This document shows positions 37,516-47,104 of a stretch of 64,000 nt of DNA, piece by piece. Numbering within the stretch: position 1 is the stretch's first letter; each line of letters opens with the position of its first letter. Made by a program: the position numbers and the translations under genes. The notes under the pieces are model-generated. The model did not search any database, was not told the DNA's origin, and saw only the letters and a list, made by a program, of their open reading frames with translations. The stretch lies in assembly GCA_947184155.2 (NCBI GenBank), contig CAMXCT020003200.1:1-64000 (forward strand), written 5' to 3'. This stretch comes from Cladocopium goreaui. Its lineage: Eukaryota > Sar > Dinophyceae > Suessiales > Symbiodiniaceae.

Positions 37516-39110
37516 CATGATCTAAAATCTAATTCCCTTGCCTTCCACAATGCCATGATCTAAAATCTAACTCTTTATTTAAACTTCCACCCCCTTCTTG
37601 CCTTCCACAGTGCCATGATCTAAATTCTAACTCTTTATTAAAATTTCCCCCCCTTGCCTTCCACAATGCTATGATCTAAAATCGAACTCTTTATTTAAAC
37701 TTCTCCCCTTGCCGTCCACAATGCCATGATCTAAATTCCAACTCTTTATTTACACTTCCTCCCCTGCCTTCCATAATGCCATGATCCAAAGTCAAACACT
37801 TTATTTAAACTTCCCTCCGCTTGCCTTCCACAATGCCATGGTCTAAAATCCAACTCTTGTTTTTTAAAATTTGAATCTAAAATCTGACTTTTTATGAACT
37901 TCCCCCTCCCTTGCCTTCCACAATGCCATGATCTAAAAATCTACTGTTTATTTATAGTTCCACTCTTGCCTTCCACAATGGCATGATCTAAAATCGAACT
38001 CTTCAAAATTTCCCCCCTGCCTTCCACCATGCCATGGTCTAAATCTAACTTAAACTTCCACCCGCTTGCCTTCCACAATGCCATGATCTAAATTCCAACT
38101 CTTTGTTTAAATTTCATCCCCCTGCCTTCCACAATGCCATGATCTAAAATCTAACTCTTTATTTAAACTTCCCTCCTTGCCTTCCACAATGCCATGATCT
38201 AAATTCTAACTCTTTATTTCAACTTCCCCCCGCTTGCCTTCCACAATGCCATGATCTAAATTCCAACTCTTTATTTGAACTTCCCCCCCTGCCTTCCACA
38301 ATGCCATGAAGTAAAATCTAACTCTTTATTTGCACTTCCTCCCCTGCCTTCCACAATGCCATGATCTAAATTCCAACTCTTTATTTAAACTTCCCTCCGC
38401 TTGCCTTCCAATGCCATGATCTAAAATCCAACTCTTGTTTTTAAAACTTGAATCTAAAATCTGACTTTTTATGAACTTCCCCCTCCCTTGCCTTCCACAA
38501 TGCCATGATCTAAAATCTACTGTTTATTTATAGTTCCACTCTTGCCTTCCACAATGGTATGATCTAAAATCGAACTCTTCAAAATTTTCCCCCTGCCTTC
38601 CACCATGCCATTGTCTAAAATCTAACTTAAACTTCCCCCCGCTTGCCTTCCACAATGCCATGATCTAAATTCCAACTCTTTGTTTAAATTTCATCCCCGT
38701 GCCTTCCACAATGCCATGATCTAAAATCTAACTCTTTGTTTATAGTTCCACTCTTGCCTTCCACAATGGCATGATCTAAAATCGAACTCTTCAGTTCCCC
38801 CCTTGCCTTCCACAATGCCTGATCTAAATTCCAACTCTTTATTTAAATTTTCCCCTTGCCTTCCACCATGCCATGGTCTAAAATCTGACTTAAAACTTCC
38901 CCCCGCTTGCCTTCCACAATGCCATGATCTAAATTCCAACTCTTTGTTTCAATTTCATCCCCCTGCCTTCCACAATGCCATGATCTAAAATCTAACTCTT
39001 TATTTAAACTTCCCCCTCCTTGCCTTCGACAATGCCATGATCTAAATTCAAACTTTTATTTAAACTTCCCCCCTTGCCTTCCACAATACCATGATCTGAA
39101 ATCTAATTCT
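37515..39110. repeat. ~55-bp minisatellite array 2
   Basis: Same unit as array 1, roughly thirty copies, ending with a variant ATACCATGATCTGAAATCTA that matches the end of array 1 (ATATCATGATCTGAAATCTA). Confidence 0.92.
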
Positions 39111-39665
39111 CTTGCCTTCCACACGACTGCCCCCAGGCAGTCGGTGAGAGGCCCTTCCGGAAGGTACCTTAAGGGGGGAGCTTGAGAAATTGAATTTGAA
39201 GGTCCGTTGAGGAAGGCTTCGAAGCCCCCTTAAGGTGCCTTCGAAGCCTTCGAAGCCTTCGAAGCTCCCTTAAGGTACCTTCAAAGGCTTCAGCCAAGGC
39301 TTCAACGCTCGAAGCCACCTGAAGGTACCTTAAGGGAGCTTCGAAGGCTTCGAAGGCACCTTAAGGGGGCTTCGAAGAATTCGTCCAAGCCCGCTTAAGA
39401 TACCTTCGAAGTCTTCGGCGGCCCAAGACCCAACACTATACACACAAATGAAGCCTCGTCGCACACACCCCACCCCCTAAGGTACCCTAACTCGAAGGCT
39501 GTCGAAAAGCCCCTTTAAGAACCTCGAGCCTTCGAAGCCCCCTTAAGGTCCCTTAAGGGGGCTTCGGTTCCTCGTTCCCCCCCCCCCTCCCCCCCCGTCC
39601 CCCTCTTCGGCAAAGGCTTAAGGTACCTTCGAAGGGGGCTTAAGGTACCTTCGCCGAAGGGTGCT
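39110..39665. repeat. Palindrome-stack array 2
   Basis: Second, partly rearranged copy of the 37-kb palindrome array, starting with the same CACGACTGCCCCCAGGCAGT segment. Confidence 0.88.
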
Positions 39666-40391
39666 CCACGACTGCCCCAGCCGATTTCAGCTTCTTAGGT
39701 CTCAAAAGGAAATGAAAAAGTTCATCCTTACATGAGCATAAGCAGTAAAACATCATTGTACAAGAGGCTGCAGCTTTTTTCCGCTGCAAACGTGTATTTT
39801 TTCTGCCTCACAGCTTTTTCTGTCTTAAACACGCGTTTTTTTCACCTCATGTATTTTTCCGCATCGTGGCTAATTTTTTTTCACCTCAAGTTTTTTTCAT
39901 GTTTCCAAAATGTGCGTGTGTCTTTCAAATCTGACAGAATGCGAAGGACCACGATAATCCTGCTTTCAAAATTATGCCTGTGAAATTTAAATTTAACTTC
40001 TTCTTCTTTCTGTTTAGATTTGTTGGGTTTTGCATGTTAGACTAGAATCTTGGCCCCGGCTGTGAAAAGTTGTGATTTCGAGCAATTTCGAGAACTCGAA
40101 GCACTTCGAAAAATTGCAATTTGACGTGCAGACTTATAGACATTTCCGAAGCAAGGAGACTTCGAGCAATTTGAGTTTTTTTGGAGACTTAAGGAGAGTA
40201 GAGCACCCGAAACGACTTCGGAGACTGGAAACTTGAAGGAACTTATGAAATTAATTTGCAGAGACTTCGCGAGACTCGAGGAAACTTGAAGCTTCAGGCG
40301 GCTTAAGACGCTTAATGCGATTTAAGCTCATTGGGGACCCAAAGAAACTCAAGAAACTTGAGACAACTCAATTATTTTTTTGGCTGTCCTG
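39666..40391. other. AT-rich sequence without recognised genes
   Basis: T-rich and then CTT/GAGACTT-rich sequence. Short words such as CTTCGAGA and GGAAACTTGAAG recur loosely. No coding frame is convincing. Confidence 0.4.
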
Positions 40392-40401
40392 GTTGTTGTT
40401 G

Positions 40402-40445
<44 letters not shown>

Positions 40446-40507
40446 GTTGTTGTTGTTGTTGTTGTTTGTTGTTGTTTGTTGTTGTTTGTTGTTGTTTGTT
40501 GTTGTGG
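40392..40507 (+). repeat. (TTG)n microsatellite
   Basis: Nearly uninterrupted TTG/TTTG repeats for about 115 bases. Confidence 0.97.
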
Positions 40508-40660
40508 TGTTAACTTCGAGAACATTGTTACAGAGCACAGTTATTATGTTTTTCTACTTTTTCCTCTGTTTTTGCTGTTTTTTAATTTGTAATGAGAAAA
40601 AATAAAAGGATTTTTTGGAGGTGATATTATGGGTGGGGGTTTGTTTGGTTTGGGGGTCTC

Positions 40661-40766
40661 TTTGGGGACCGGGGGGGGGGGGGGGGGGGCGGCGGGGGGG
40701 GGGGGTGGTGGTAGGGGGGGCGGGGGGGGGGGTGTTAGGGGTGGGGGTGGGGTGGGGGGGGGGGGA
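40661..40766 (+). repeat. Poly-G-rich tract
   Basis: Runs of up to about 19 G with rare interruptions over about 105 bases. Many G-runs of four or more give strong G-quadruplex potential, and it may be a sequencing-error hot spot. Confidence 0.95.
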
Positions 40767-41004
40767 AAAATAAGAGCGTTCGTGGTGTGTGATGTCTTTC
40801 GCTTGCGCCTTCCCCTTTTTTTTTAACGGTTGTAAGCGTTTTTTTTTTTGTGTCTCTGCGCCAAGACGTTAATTTTTTTGTCTGGCGCGTCGGCGCGTCT
40901 GGTTTTGTTATTGTCCGTGCTGCTTGGACCGTGTCCGTGCTGCTTGGACCGTGTCCGTGACCTTTGTTTTTTTTTGGGGGGTTTTGAGGGTTTTGGGTTT
41001 ATGT

Positions 41005-41236
41005 GTGTTATATATGATATATTTGGTATCTATGATATCTTTGGTATACATGATATCTTTGTTTATGATATATTAGATATATATATATACATGTATGTAT
41101 GTGTTAAATATGATATATATCTATATATATATATGGTATCTATGATATCTATGGTATATATGATCTCTATGTTGTTTTTAATATATATGATATCTCTGAT
41201 ACATATGATATATATACATATATATATATGATATAC
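41005..41236. repeat. (GATATCTATG/TATA)n AT-rich simple repeat
   Basis: Degenerate repeats of TATGATATCT, GGTATATATGATATC and pure TA runs. Confidence 0.9.
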
Positions 41237-41396
41237 AGGACCGAGCAGGCCAATTGGGCCAGGAACCACGCCACGTGTTTGATTTGGACAAAGATCAAGC
41301 GTGGCTGTGGACCTAGTTGCGAAACAATGGCAGGCGTGTGGAAAAAGGCACTGAACGCCACCGTGCCATGGGGATTTTGTCCCTTGCCGGCGCGCG

Positions 41397-41888
41397 NNNN
41401 NNNNNNNNNNNNNNNNNNNNNNNNNNNNNNNNNNNNNNNNNNNNNNNNNNNNNNNNNNNNNNNNNNNNNNNNNNNNNNNNNNNNNNNNNNNNNNNNNNNN
41501 NNNNNNNNNNNNNNNNNNNNNNNNNNNNNNNNNNNNNNNNNNNNNNNNNNNNNNNNNNNNNNNNNNNNNNNNNNNNNNNNNNNNNNNNNNNNNNNNNNNN
41601 NNNNNNNNNNNNNNNNNNNNNNNNNNNNNNNNNNNNNNNNNNNNNNNNNNNNNNNNNNNNNNNNNNNNNNNNNNNNNNNNNNNNNNNNNNNNNNNNNNNN
41701 NNNNNNNNNNNNNNNNNNNNNNNNNNNNNNNNNNNNNNNNNNNNNNNNNNNNNNNNNNNNNNNNNNNNNNNNNNNNNNNNNNNNNNNNNNNNNNNNNNNN
41801 NNNNNNNNNNNNNNNNNNNNNNNNNNNNNNNNNNNNNNNNNNNNNNNNNNNNNNNNNNNNNNNNNNNNNNNNNNNNNNNNNNNNNNNN
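41397..41888. other. Assembly gap (492 N)
   Basis: A run of N. It lies between a TA-rich simple repeat and a TCGTCC repeat, so the joining across it should be treated as uncertain. Confidence 1.
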
Positions 41889-42185
41889 TCGTCCTCGTCC
41901 TCGTCCTCGTCCTTGTCGTCGTCATGGTTGTCATCGTTGTCCGGTGAAAGGGGCAGCCCGGAGGAAAGTCATTGTATGCGTTCCATGGCACGTGCTGCTC
42001 CCCATGCTCCTCATGCTGCACATATTGTCCATGCTGCCCATGCTGCTGCGGGTGATGGTGGTGGTGGTAATGATTTAATGGTGGTGATGTTGGAGGTTGT
42101 AGTGGTGGAGGTGGCGGTGGTGGTGGTTGTTCTTGTTCTTGTTCTTGTTCTTGTTGTTGTTGTTCTTGTGGTTGTTATCGTTCTT
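41889..42185. repeat. (TCGTCC)n followed by GGT/GTT-rich simple repeats
   Basis: 41889-41940 is TCGTCC/TCGTCA repeat. 41990-42060 has CATGCTG-type repeats. 42050-42185 is GGTGGT then TTGTTC/TTG-rich. No genuine coding frame. Confidence 0.85.
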
Positions 42186-42404
42186 CTGCTTTTTCTTCTT
42201 CTTTTTGCCGTTCTCGCTTGTATCCACTATACCGTTGAAACATGTCGCTGCGTCCACCGCTGTATGTTTCAACTTTTCATTCGCGGACGGTTGTTTCAAT
42301 GTTTGTTCGCCTTCTTCACCTACTTGTCCATGCGCTATCCAGCTTACAAGTGGCGAATGCCCAGTGTATGACTCTACGTTCTCTAGCTCCTTGTCTTCGC
42401 GCAG

Positions 42405-42800
42405 CGCGCGAAAAATACAGGTTCGCAGCAGGAAAAAAACATCGGAACGGAAAAAAACACGTTTGGCAGCAGGAAAAAAACGCCTTGCAGCGGGAAAAAG
42501 CTGTTTCCGCAGCGGGAAGGAAAAAACGCCAGCAAAAAATGCCGCTTCGCAGCGGTAAAAATTCAAAGCAGCAGAAAAAACACCTTGCAGCAGCACAAAA
42601 GCACCTTTGCAGCAGAAAAAATGCATTTTGGAGGCAGCGGGAAAAAACCGTCCGAGGCGGGAAAAAACCCGTCCGAGGCAAGAAAAAAACCGGCCGAGGC
42701 GGGAAAAAAACCAGCAGCAGAGAAAGTCCAGCTTTGCAACCCAAAAAGTTGCCGCAACAGAAAAAATACATTTCCGCAACGGGAAAAAGCAGCAGCCCTT
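42405..42800. repeat. Purine-rich minisatellite (GCAGCRGGAAAAAA)
   Basis: About 25 degenerate 14-20-bp units of the form GCAGC(A/G)GGAAAAAAC, with a sub-block of GTCCGAGGCGGGAAAAAACC units (42647-42710). Confidence 0.9.
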
Positions 42801-42831
42801 GTACAAGGACCCAAAAGGTCCGACACGCGAG

Positions 42832-42899
42832 GCCGTCTGCTGATTGGCCGCAAAAGAGAACTGGTGAAGGACCTGTACATACAGTCCAAAAAGCCGTCA
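42832..42899 (-). repeat. Dispersed repeat, inverted relative to 55630-55700
   Basis: Its reverse complement aligns at roughly 80% by eye with 55630-55700 (shared GTACAGGTCCTT, ACCAGTTC, GCAGA(C/T)GGCC). Both copies are preceded, in that sense, by a TTTG-rich stretch, so this is a dispersed element of unknown type. Confidence 0.6.
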
Positions 42900-43042
42900 T
42901 CATCCACAAACAAAACAGACAAAAGCAAACAGCCCACAAAAACAAGAAAAAACCAAAACAACACAAAAACCAAACAAAAAACCAACACCCACAGGAATGA
43001 CTGGCTACCAGTTCATTGGAGGATTCATGCAAGAGGTGACAA

Positions 43043-43151
43043 GTGTTGTGTACTTGTTCACTAATGTTTTGGGGTAGTAGGACTTCATCTTATAATGATG
43101 TAACATTTTGGCTCAAGTTGGCTTCCACGTTTTATGCTTTGTTTTGTTTTA
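43043..43151 (+). repeat. A1 repeat of YR retrotransposon 2
   Basis: 109 bp, matching A2 (50600-50708). It contains CATTTTGGCTCAAG (43104-43117), identical to the last 14 bases of the dinoflagellate spliced leader. Confidence 0.9.
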
Positions 43152-43603
43152 TTTTATCCCGGGTTCATGGTATGACAGCCATGTTGCTTGTTCAGATTTT
43201 TTTGGGTTTTGTTTTTACAACTGTTTGCAGTACTTCAGTTTCTCATGACACGTCATCAACAGACATCACTTCTCCATCTCATTTCGCTCCGGCCGCTCCG
43301 GGGCGTTGATGTTACAGCCAGCGTTGGTGGGCCCCAGGTATTTTCACCTGATTTTCATCGACCAAGCATTGCCTTCAGCAGAACTCCGAACAATTATTTT
43401 CAGCTTTTTGTACATCCCACCATTGGATTGCTGGCCATTTGAACGTCCGTTGCATGGACCTTGGAACTCAGATTTGTATCATTTCAGTGTGATTTGCACT
43501 GCAGTGTATCATCCTTGCGTGAATTTCCTTTCAGTGGACACTCCAAGCGTTGCCTTGTCCCCTGCATCAAGCTTATTTTCGTGACTTGCTGGACATCATG
43601 GAC
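43152..43603 (+). other. Leader between A1 and the recombinase start
   Basis: No credible coding. It carries TGGACACTCCAAGCGT (43535-43550), 15 of 16 bases identical to the leader motif of the first element, preceded by a pyrimidine-rich TTTCCTTTCAG that resembles a splice acceptor. Confidence 0.5.
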
Positions 43604-45310
43604 ATGACTGAGAAGGACGATGATTGGATACTGATTTCACCTGCCAATCCCAAGAAACGTTGTGCCCCAAAACCAGTACCAGTTGCACCTGTTCGATATG
43701 CTTCTAGTCTGGACCAACCCCTGAAAAAAGGTGGTAAACCCGCACCAGCATTTGTGAGACCTGGCTCAGTGACCACACCTGCTGATCTACCTCTACGTCA
43801 GCCTGGACCTGAATTGCCAGTTGACGGGACATCCAGACGCCAGTCAAGTCGACAAAAAATATCAACAGGACATGTGATTTCTGCTCCACGTGGAGTCAAA
43901 ACCGCTCAGCAGTCACACACCACTGCGTCCATACCTGCAGATTTAGTGACCAGATGGATGATCATCATCCACAGCGTGGGGAGCCTGTCTCAGATTTGGC
44001 AAGACTATCACTTGTCAGATCAGTTTGCAGTTCATTGTCAACGTTTACTCGAGAAGTTTGCACCCTCAACTCTTTTCAAATATATTAATACCCTTCAATG
44101 CATTTACACAATTTTACTGGATTTTTCATGGAATTGGATCGACATTGGACGCCACCATTTGTCAGACCTGCTGCAGATCGCACATGAAGGAAAAAGCTCA
44201 GAATGGGGATTTGGAGCAACGACAGCAATCAAAGCGTTGCGCTGGGCTCAGAAACTCTTGGTGATACCTGAATGGCAAATGCTATATGACCCAATTGTCA
44301 ATTCCTTCTTCAGCCCCGGGAATCATGAAAGACGTGAATCCATACCCCTGAGCTTATTTTTGGTTTCTCAATGGGAACGACGTGTCCTGATGAAGGAATG
44401 CACTTTACAGGAACAAGTGCTGCTCGGCGGATTTCTTTGCCTCCTTTGGGGCGGATTACGTTTTGCAGACGGTCAAAGGATTTCATTACAGTCCTTGTCA
44501 TGGTGCATTACAGCATTGAGAGGGTCATGCTATAGAACCAAGACATCTCGCTCTGGTCAGCCCTGGGCAATTCAGGCGAGGGGCTTCTTGTCGCATGGCG
44601 AATGGTCATGGGTGGCGCAATGGCTACAGGCGTTAGACACTGTTTGGTCAGGAGCTCACAATGCAGTTTCAGATGGTGATTTTCTGCTACCCATGACCAA
44701 TGGTCAAAATTTTACATACCCACTTGTGCCCATGCCGTATTCACAAGCGTTGCATTGGCTTAGATATTTCAGCACACTACCCTGGAAACATTCGACAGTT
44801 CCAGCGTCAGCCAATCCAAATGATTACACACTGCATTCTTTGAAGACGACCACTTTGAGCTGGTCCAACCAACTCGCACAACAGGGGTTGGTTACAGACG
44901 AACAGAGACATCTCCAAGGACACCATCGCAAAGGCAGTATGCGCCTTTACAGTCGAGATGACACAGCAGGTCAACTGGCCCTGCAAAATACACTTATTTT
45001 GCAGGTCCAAAAAGGTCACCGGTTTGTGACACCTTTGCATCGAGGCTCCCAGCGTCCAATCCAAGAGCCAGCGGTGACTTTGGAAAAATTTCGAAAATCG
45101 TATCAGAAGTACAAATGGCTCTTTTTTCCATTCAATGAGGCCACCACAGACCCAATCCTGGAAGGCATTTCCTCCTCGCATTGGCCGCCTCCTGTGTTAT
45201 TCAGGAGGACACTAAGGATGATGATTCATCAGATTCGAGTAGCAGTTCATCCTCAACAGCTTCCAGCTCAGCTGCAGAAGAGCTCGACTTTGGGGATGCA
45301 GAAGAGTTGA
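43604..45310 (+). CDS. Tyrosine recombinase of YR retrotransposon 2
   Basis: About 568 residues from ATG 43604 (MTEKDDDWIL), chosen because it parallels the MTE start of the first element's recombinase; ATG 43598 is an alternative. Catalytic features: GGLRFADGQ with the first Arg (about 44459), LHSLKTTTLSW giving H-x-x-K (His 44834-44836, Lys 44843-44845), and GHHRKGSMRLYSRD with His and the nucleophilic Tyr (44948-44950). The first element shows the same K substitution and the same YSRD ending. It would insert the circular DNA form. An acidic, Cys-rich tail follows in the -1 frame (45181-45525). Confidence 0.87.
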   Translation: MTEKDDDWILISPANPKKRCAPKPVPVAPVRYASSLDQPLKKGGKPAPAFVRPGSVTTPADLPLRQPGPELPVDGTSRRQSSRQKISTGHVISAPRGVKTAQQSHTTASIPADLVTRWMIIIHSVGSLSQIWQDYHLSDQFAVHCQRLLEKFAPSTLFKYINTLQCIYTILLDFSWNWIDIGRHHLSDLLQIAHEGKSSEWGFGATTAIKALRWAQKLLVIPEWQMLYDPIVNSFFSPGNHERRESIPLSLFLVSQWERRVLMKECTLQEQVLLGGFLCLLWGGLRFADGQRISLQSLSWCITALRGSCYRTKTSRSGQPWAIQARGFLSHGEWSWVAQWLQALDTVWSGAHNAVSDGDFLLPMTNGQNFTYPLVPMPYSQALHWLRYFSTLPWKHSTVPASANPNDYTLHSLKTTTLSWSNQLAQQGLVTDEQRHLQGHHRKGSMRLYSRDDTAGQLALQNTLILQVQKGHRFVTPLHRGSQRPIQEPAVTLEKFRKSYQKYKWLFFPFNEATTDPILEGISSSHWPPPVLFRRTLRMMIHQIRVAVHPQQLPAQLQKSSTLGMQKS

Positions 45311-45525
45311 TCGTAGCGAGGATCACTAAGATCCAACACATGATGCTTGTCACGACAGATTGCCACCAACCACGGTGGAATGATCAACACTTCAAAGCGG
45401 CTTGTGGAGCCAGGTTACCCAGAGACAATTGCGTTTTTGATACTCAGCTGAATCCAAATTTTGGTATGTGTCGTCATGCTGCATGCTTCAAACGCTGGAA
45501 GCAGGCATCTTGCGTAGACGACTGA
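45181..45525 (+). CDS. C-terminal extension of recombinase 2 in the -1 frame
   Basis: An acidic-serine run (KDDDSSDSSSSSSSTASSS) is followed by a Cys/His-containing region (CGARLPRDNC...GMCRHAACFKRW). It has no ATG of its own (the frame opens upstream) and overlaps the recombinase end. It occupies the same place, in the same relative frame, as 21619-21945 of the first element. Confidence 0.5.
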   Translation: MAASCVIQEDTKDDDSSDSSSSSSSTASSSAAEELDFGDAEELIVARITKIQHMMLVTTDCHQPRWNDQHFKAACGARLPRDNCVFDTQLNPNFGMCRHAACFKRWKQASCVDD

Positions 45526-45889
45526 TAGCTCTCTTGTCGGAGTCCAAAAAACAGGGTCAGCTGATTCACCATGGCGTGCAAACACAACAACTTGAGATGT
45601 CATTTTTTTTTGGGTTGGTTGATGTTCCTTGTGCAGGTTTGACTCATTTCGATGTCGGGCACAACATTTCAGGAATACAAATTCCGATTGCGTTCCGTGG
45701 ATCAAGATCACACGACATTTTGTTAGTGATCACTTTATTTTCCAGGTACTATCATTCAAATTTTTCATGGGTTTTATTCCTCATTTCCATACTCATTCAA
45801 CACGTATTAATTGAATCAGATGAAAATTTTCACATCAACCATCAATTCTGTTCGCTTGAGCTTGCGTCGCGTTCTCCAATTGGAGACAC
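45526..45889 (+). other. Non-coding spacer between recombinase and Gag
   Basis: About 360 bases, T-rich, with pyrimidine tracts before TTCCAG and TTGTGCAG words. No gene seen. Confidence 0.45.
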
Positions 45890-47104
45890 ATGGCTCTGCC
45901 AGATCTGGAAGATCACTTGGCTTCACATGGCGTGGACCCAGCCATATCCTCGCACATGATTCAAAATGGTTGGACATCCCAAAATTTTGCAATGATTGTA
46001 GATTCAAAAGAAGGTTTCACTGATGAACTATGGTCAGAACTTTCAGATACCCCTATTCCATTGGTACAGCGTGCAAACCTGAAAGTGGCGTGGCAGTTTT
46101 TACAAACGGAGGCTGTGCCTTCAACGCGTGATTCTCCAGGGAGTGCGGCTGCATCTCCATCGGGCATTCAGCCTGACGGATCATGGGCAGAATCTTTTGC
46201 CCCTAAGATCCAACCCAGTACAGTGGCAAAACTCAAGAAGCAGTTTCTGGAGGACTACCCCAGTGAAGTTCTGACCACGGAAACAATGCCATCAACGAGA
46301 CTGTTATCATTAGCACACCACCAACATTCCAAACAGGAATATAGGTGGATCCCCTGGAAGTTTAGAATGACTCAGTCTCGCATGGAGGACATGGTCATCT
46401 ATCAACGCCCAAAGATACCCAAGGTTGAAGGCCTTCAATTACACCAGCTTCTTTGGGACGAGCCTCCTTCGCTGGATGTCAACAATCAAGGGATGGGAGT
46501 TAACGCCATTCGGAACATGTTAGAGGTGCACAACACAGCCATGTCAATAGTGGGAGCTTGCCATTTGCAGCGCCTTCGATCCTACACTTTGAAATTTATG
46601 GGATTCTTAACCCAAAGGTTAGATGCTGACTCTGGCCTCCGACCGCCCAACGTATTGGAAGCGCAAGCAGCTGACAAGGCATTGTGGCAGATGATTCATG
46701 ACCTGGTCCTGGATCAACAATTCACCCTGGACAATGCCATTCACGAGGTGACGCATTTGAGATCCGATATGGCATCATTCCTCCAACCCAGGCCGAAGCT
46801 GTCGACCAAACCACAACATCCTTCTCCAGCGGCACCATCCTCAGGATCTGCAAAAGGACGTGGCAAATCAAAAAGCAAAGGCAAACAAGGAGGCAAAAAG
46901 GGCGAAACACCTTCTCGCCCAACCTGGGTCACAGAAGCGACAGTGCAAGGCAAACGGCAACAGCTATGTATGCAGTTCCAATCGGGCAAGTGTCAAAAAG
47001 GGGATACCTGCCGTTTCAGCCATTTGTGCGCCCATCCATTGGCGTCGGGACAAGCATGCGGCCAACCTCATAGTGCGTTTGACCATCAGCAGCAACCACA
47101 CTGA
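45890..47104 (+). CDS. Gag of YR retrotransposon 2 with CCCH zinc finger
   Basis: 404 residues from ATG 45890. The N-terminal 70 residues (MALPDLEDHLASHGVDPAIS...) look like a small helical domain; a central helical capsid-like region follows. A K/G/S-rich basic linker (about 315-340) precedes a CCCH finger, CMQFQSGKCQKGDTCRFSH, and a further Cys/His cluster (CAHPLASGQACGQPH). The stop is TGA followed by CTC, and the same frame continues open into Pol, as in the first element (readthrough candidate). Confidence 0.83.
   Translation: MALPDLEDHLASHGVDPAISSHMIQNGWTSQNFAMIVDSKEGFTDELWSELSDTPIPLVQRANLKVAWQFLQTEAVPSTRDSPGSAAASPSGIQPDGSWAESFAPKIQPSTVAKLKKQFLEDYPSEVLTTETMPSTRLLSLAHHQHSKQEYRWIPWKFRMTQSRMEDMVIYQRPKIPKVEGLQLHQLLWDEPPSLDVNNQGMGVNAIRNMLEVHNTAMSIVGACHLQRLRSYTLKFMGFLTQRLDADSGLRPPNVLEAQAADKALWQMIHDLVLDQQFTLDNAIHEVTHLRSDMASFLQPRPKLSTKPQHPSPAAPSSGSAKGRGKSKSKGKQGGKKGETPSRPTWVTEATVQGKRQQLCMQFQSGKCQKGDTCRFSHLCAHPLASGQACGQPHSAFDHQQQPH

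Noticed and set aside
36388..38988. FRSWHCGRQ-type repeated frames in the 55-bp array
   Set aside because: They are minisatellite translation products with frequent stops and length changes; no sign of selection on protein.
35925..39110. CRISPR array
   Set aside because: The repeats are degenerate and contiguous with no unique spacers of constant length, and the genome context is eukaryotic.
41167..42078. Frames spanning the assembly gap
   Set aside because: They are open only because N is read as X; they have no coding evidence on either side.
42075..43032. Several long frames on both strands around 42.1-43.0 kb
   Set aside because: They arise from the GCAGCRGGAAAAAA purine repeat and simple repeats, which keep all frames open; the amino-acid patterns are purely repetitive.
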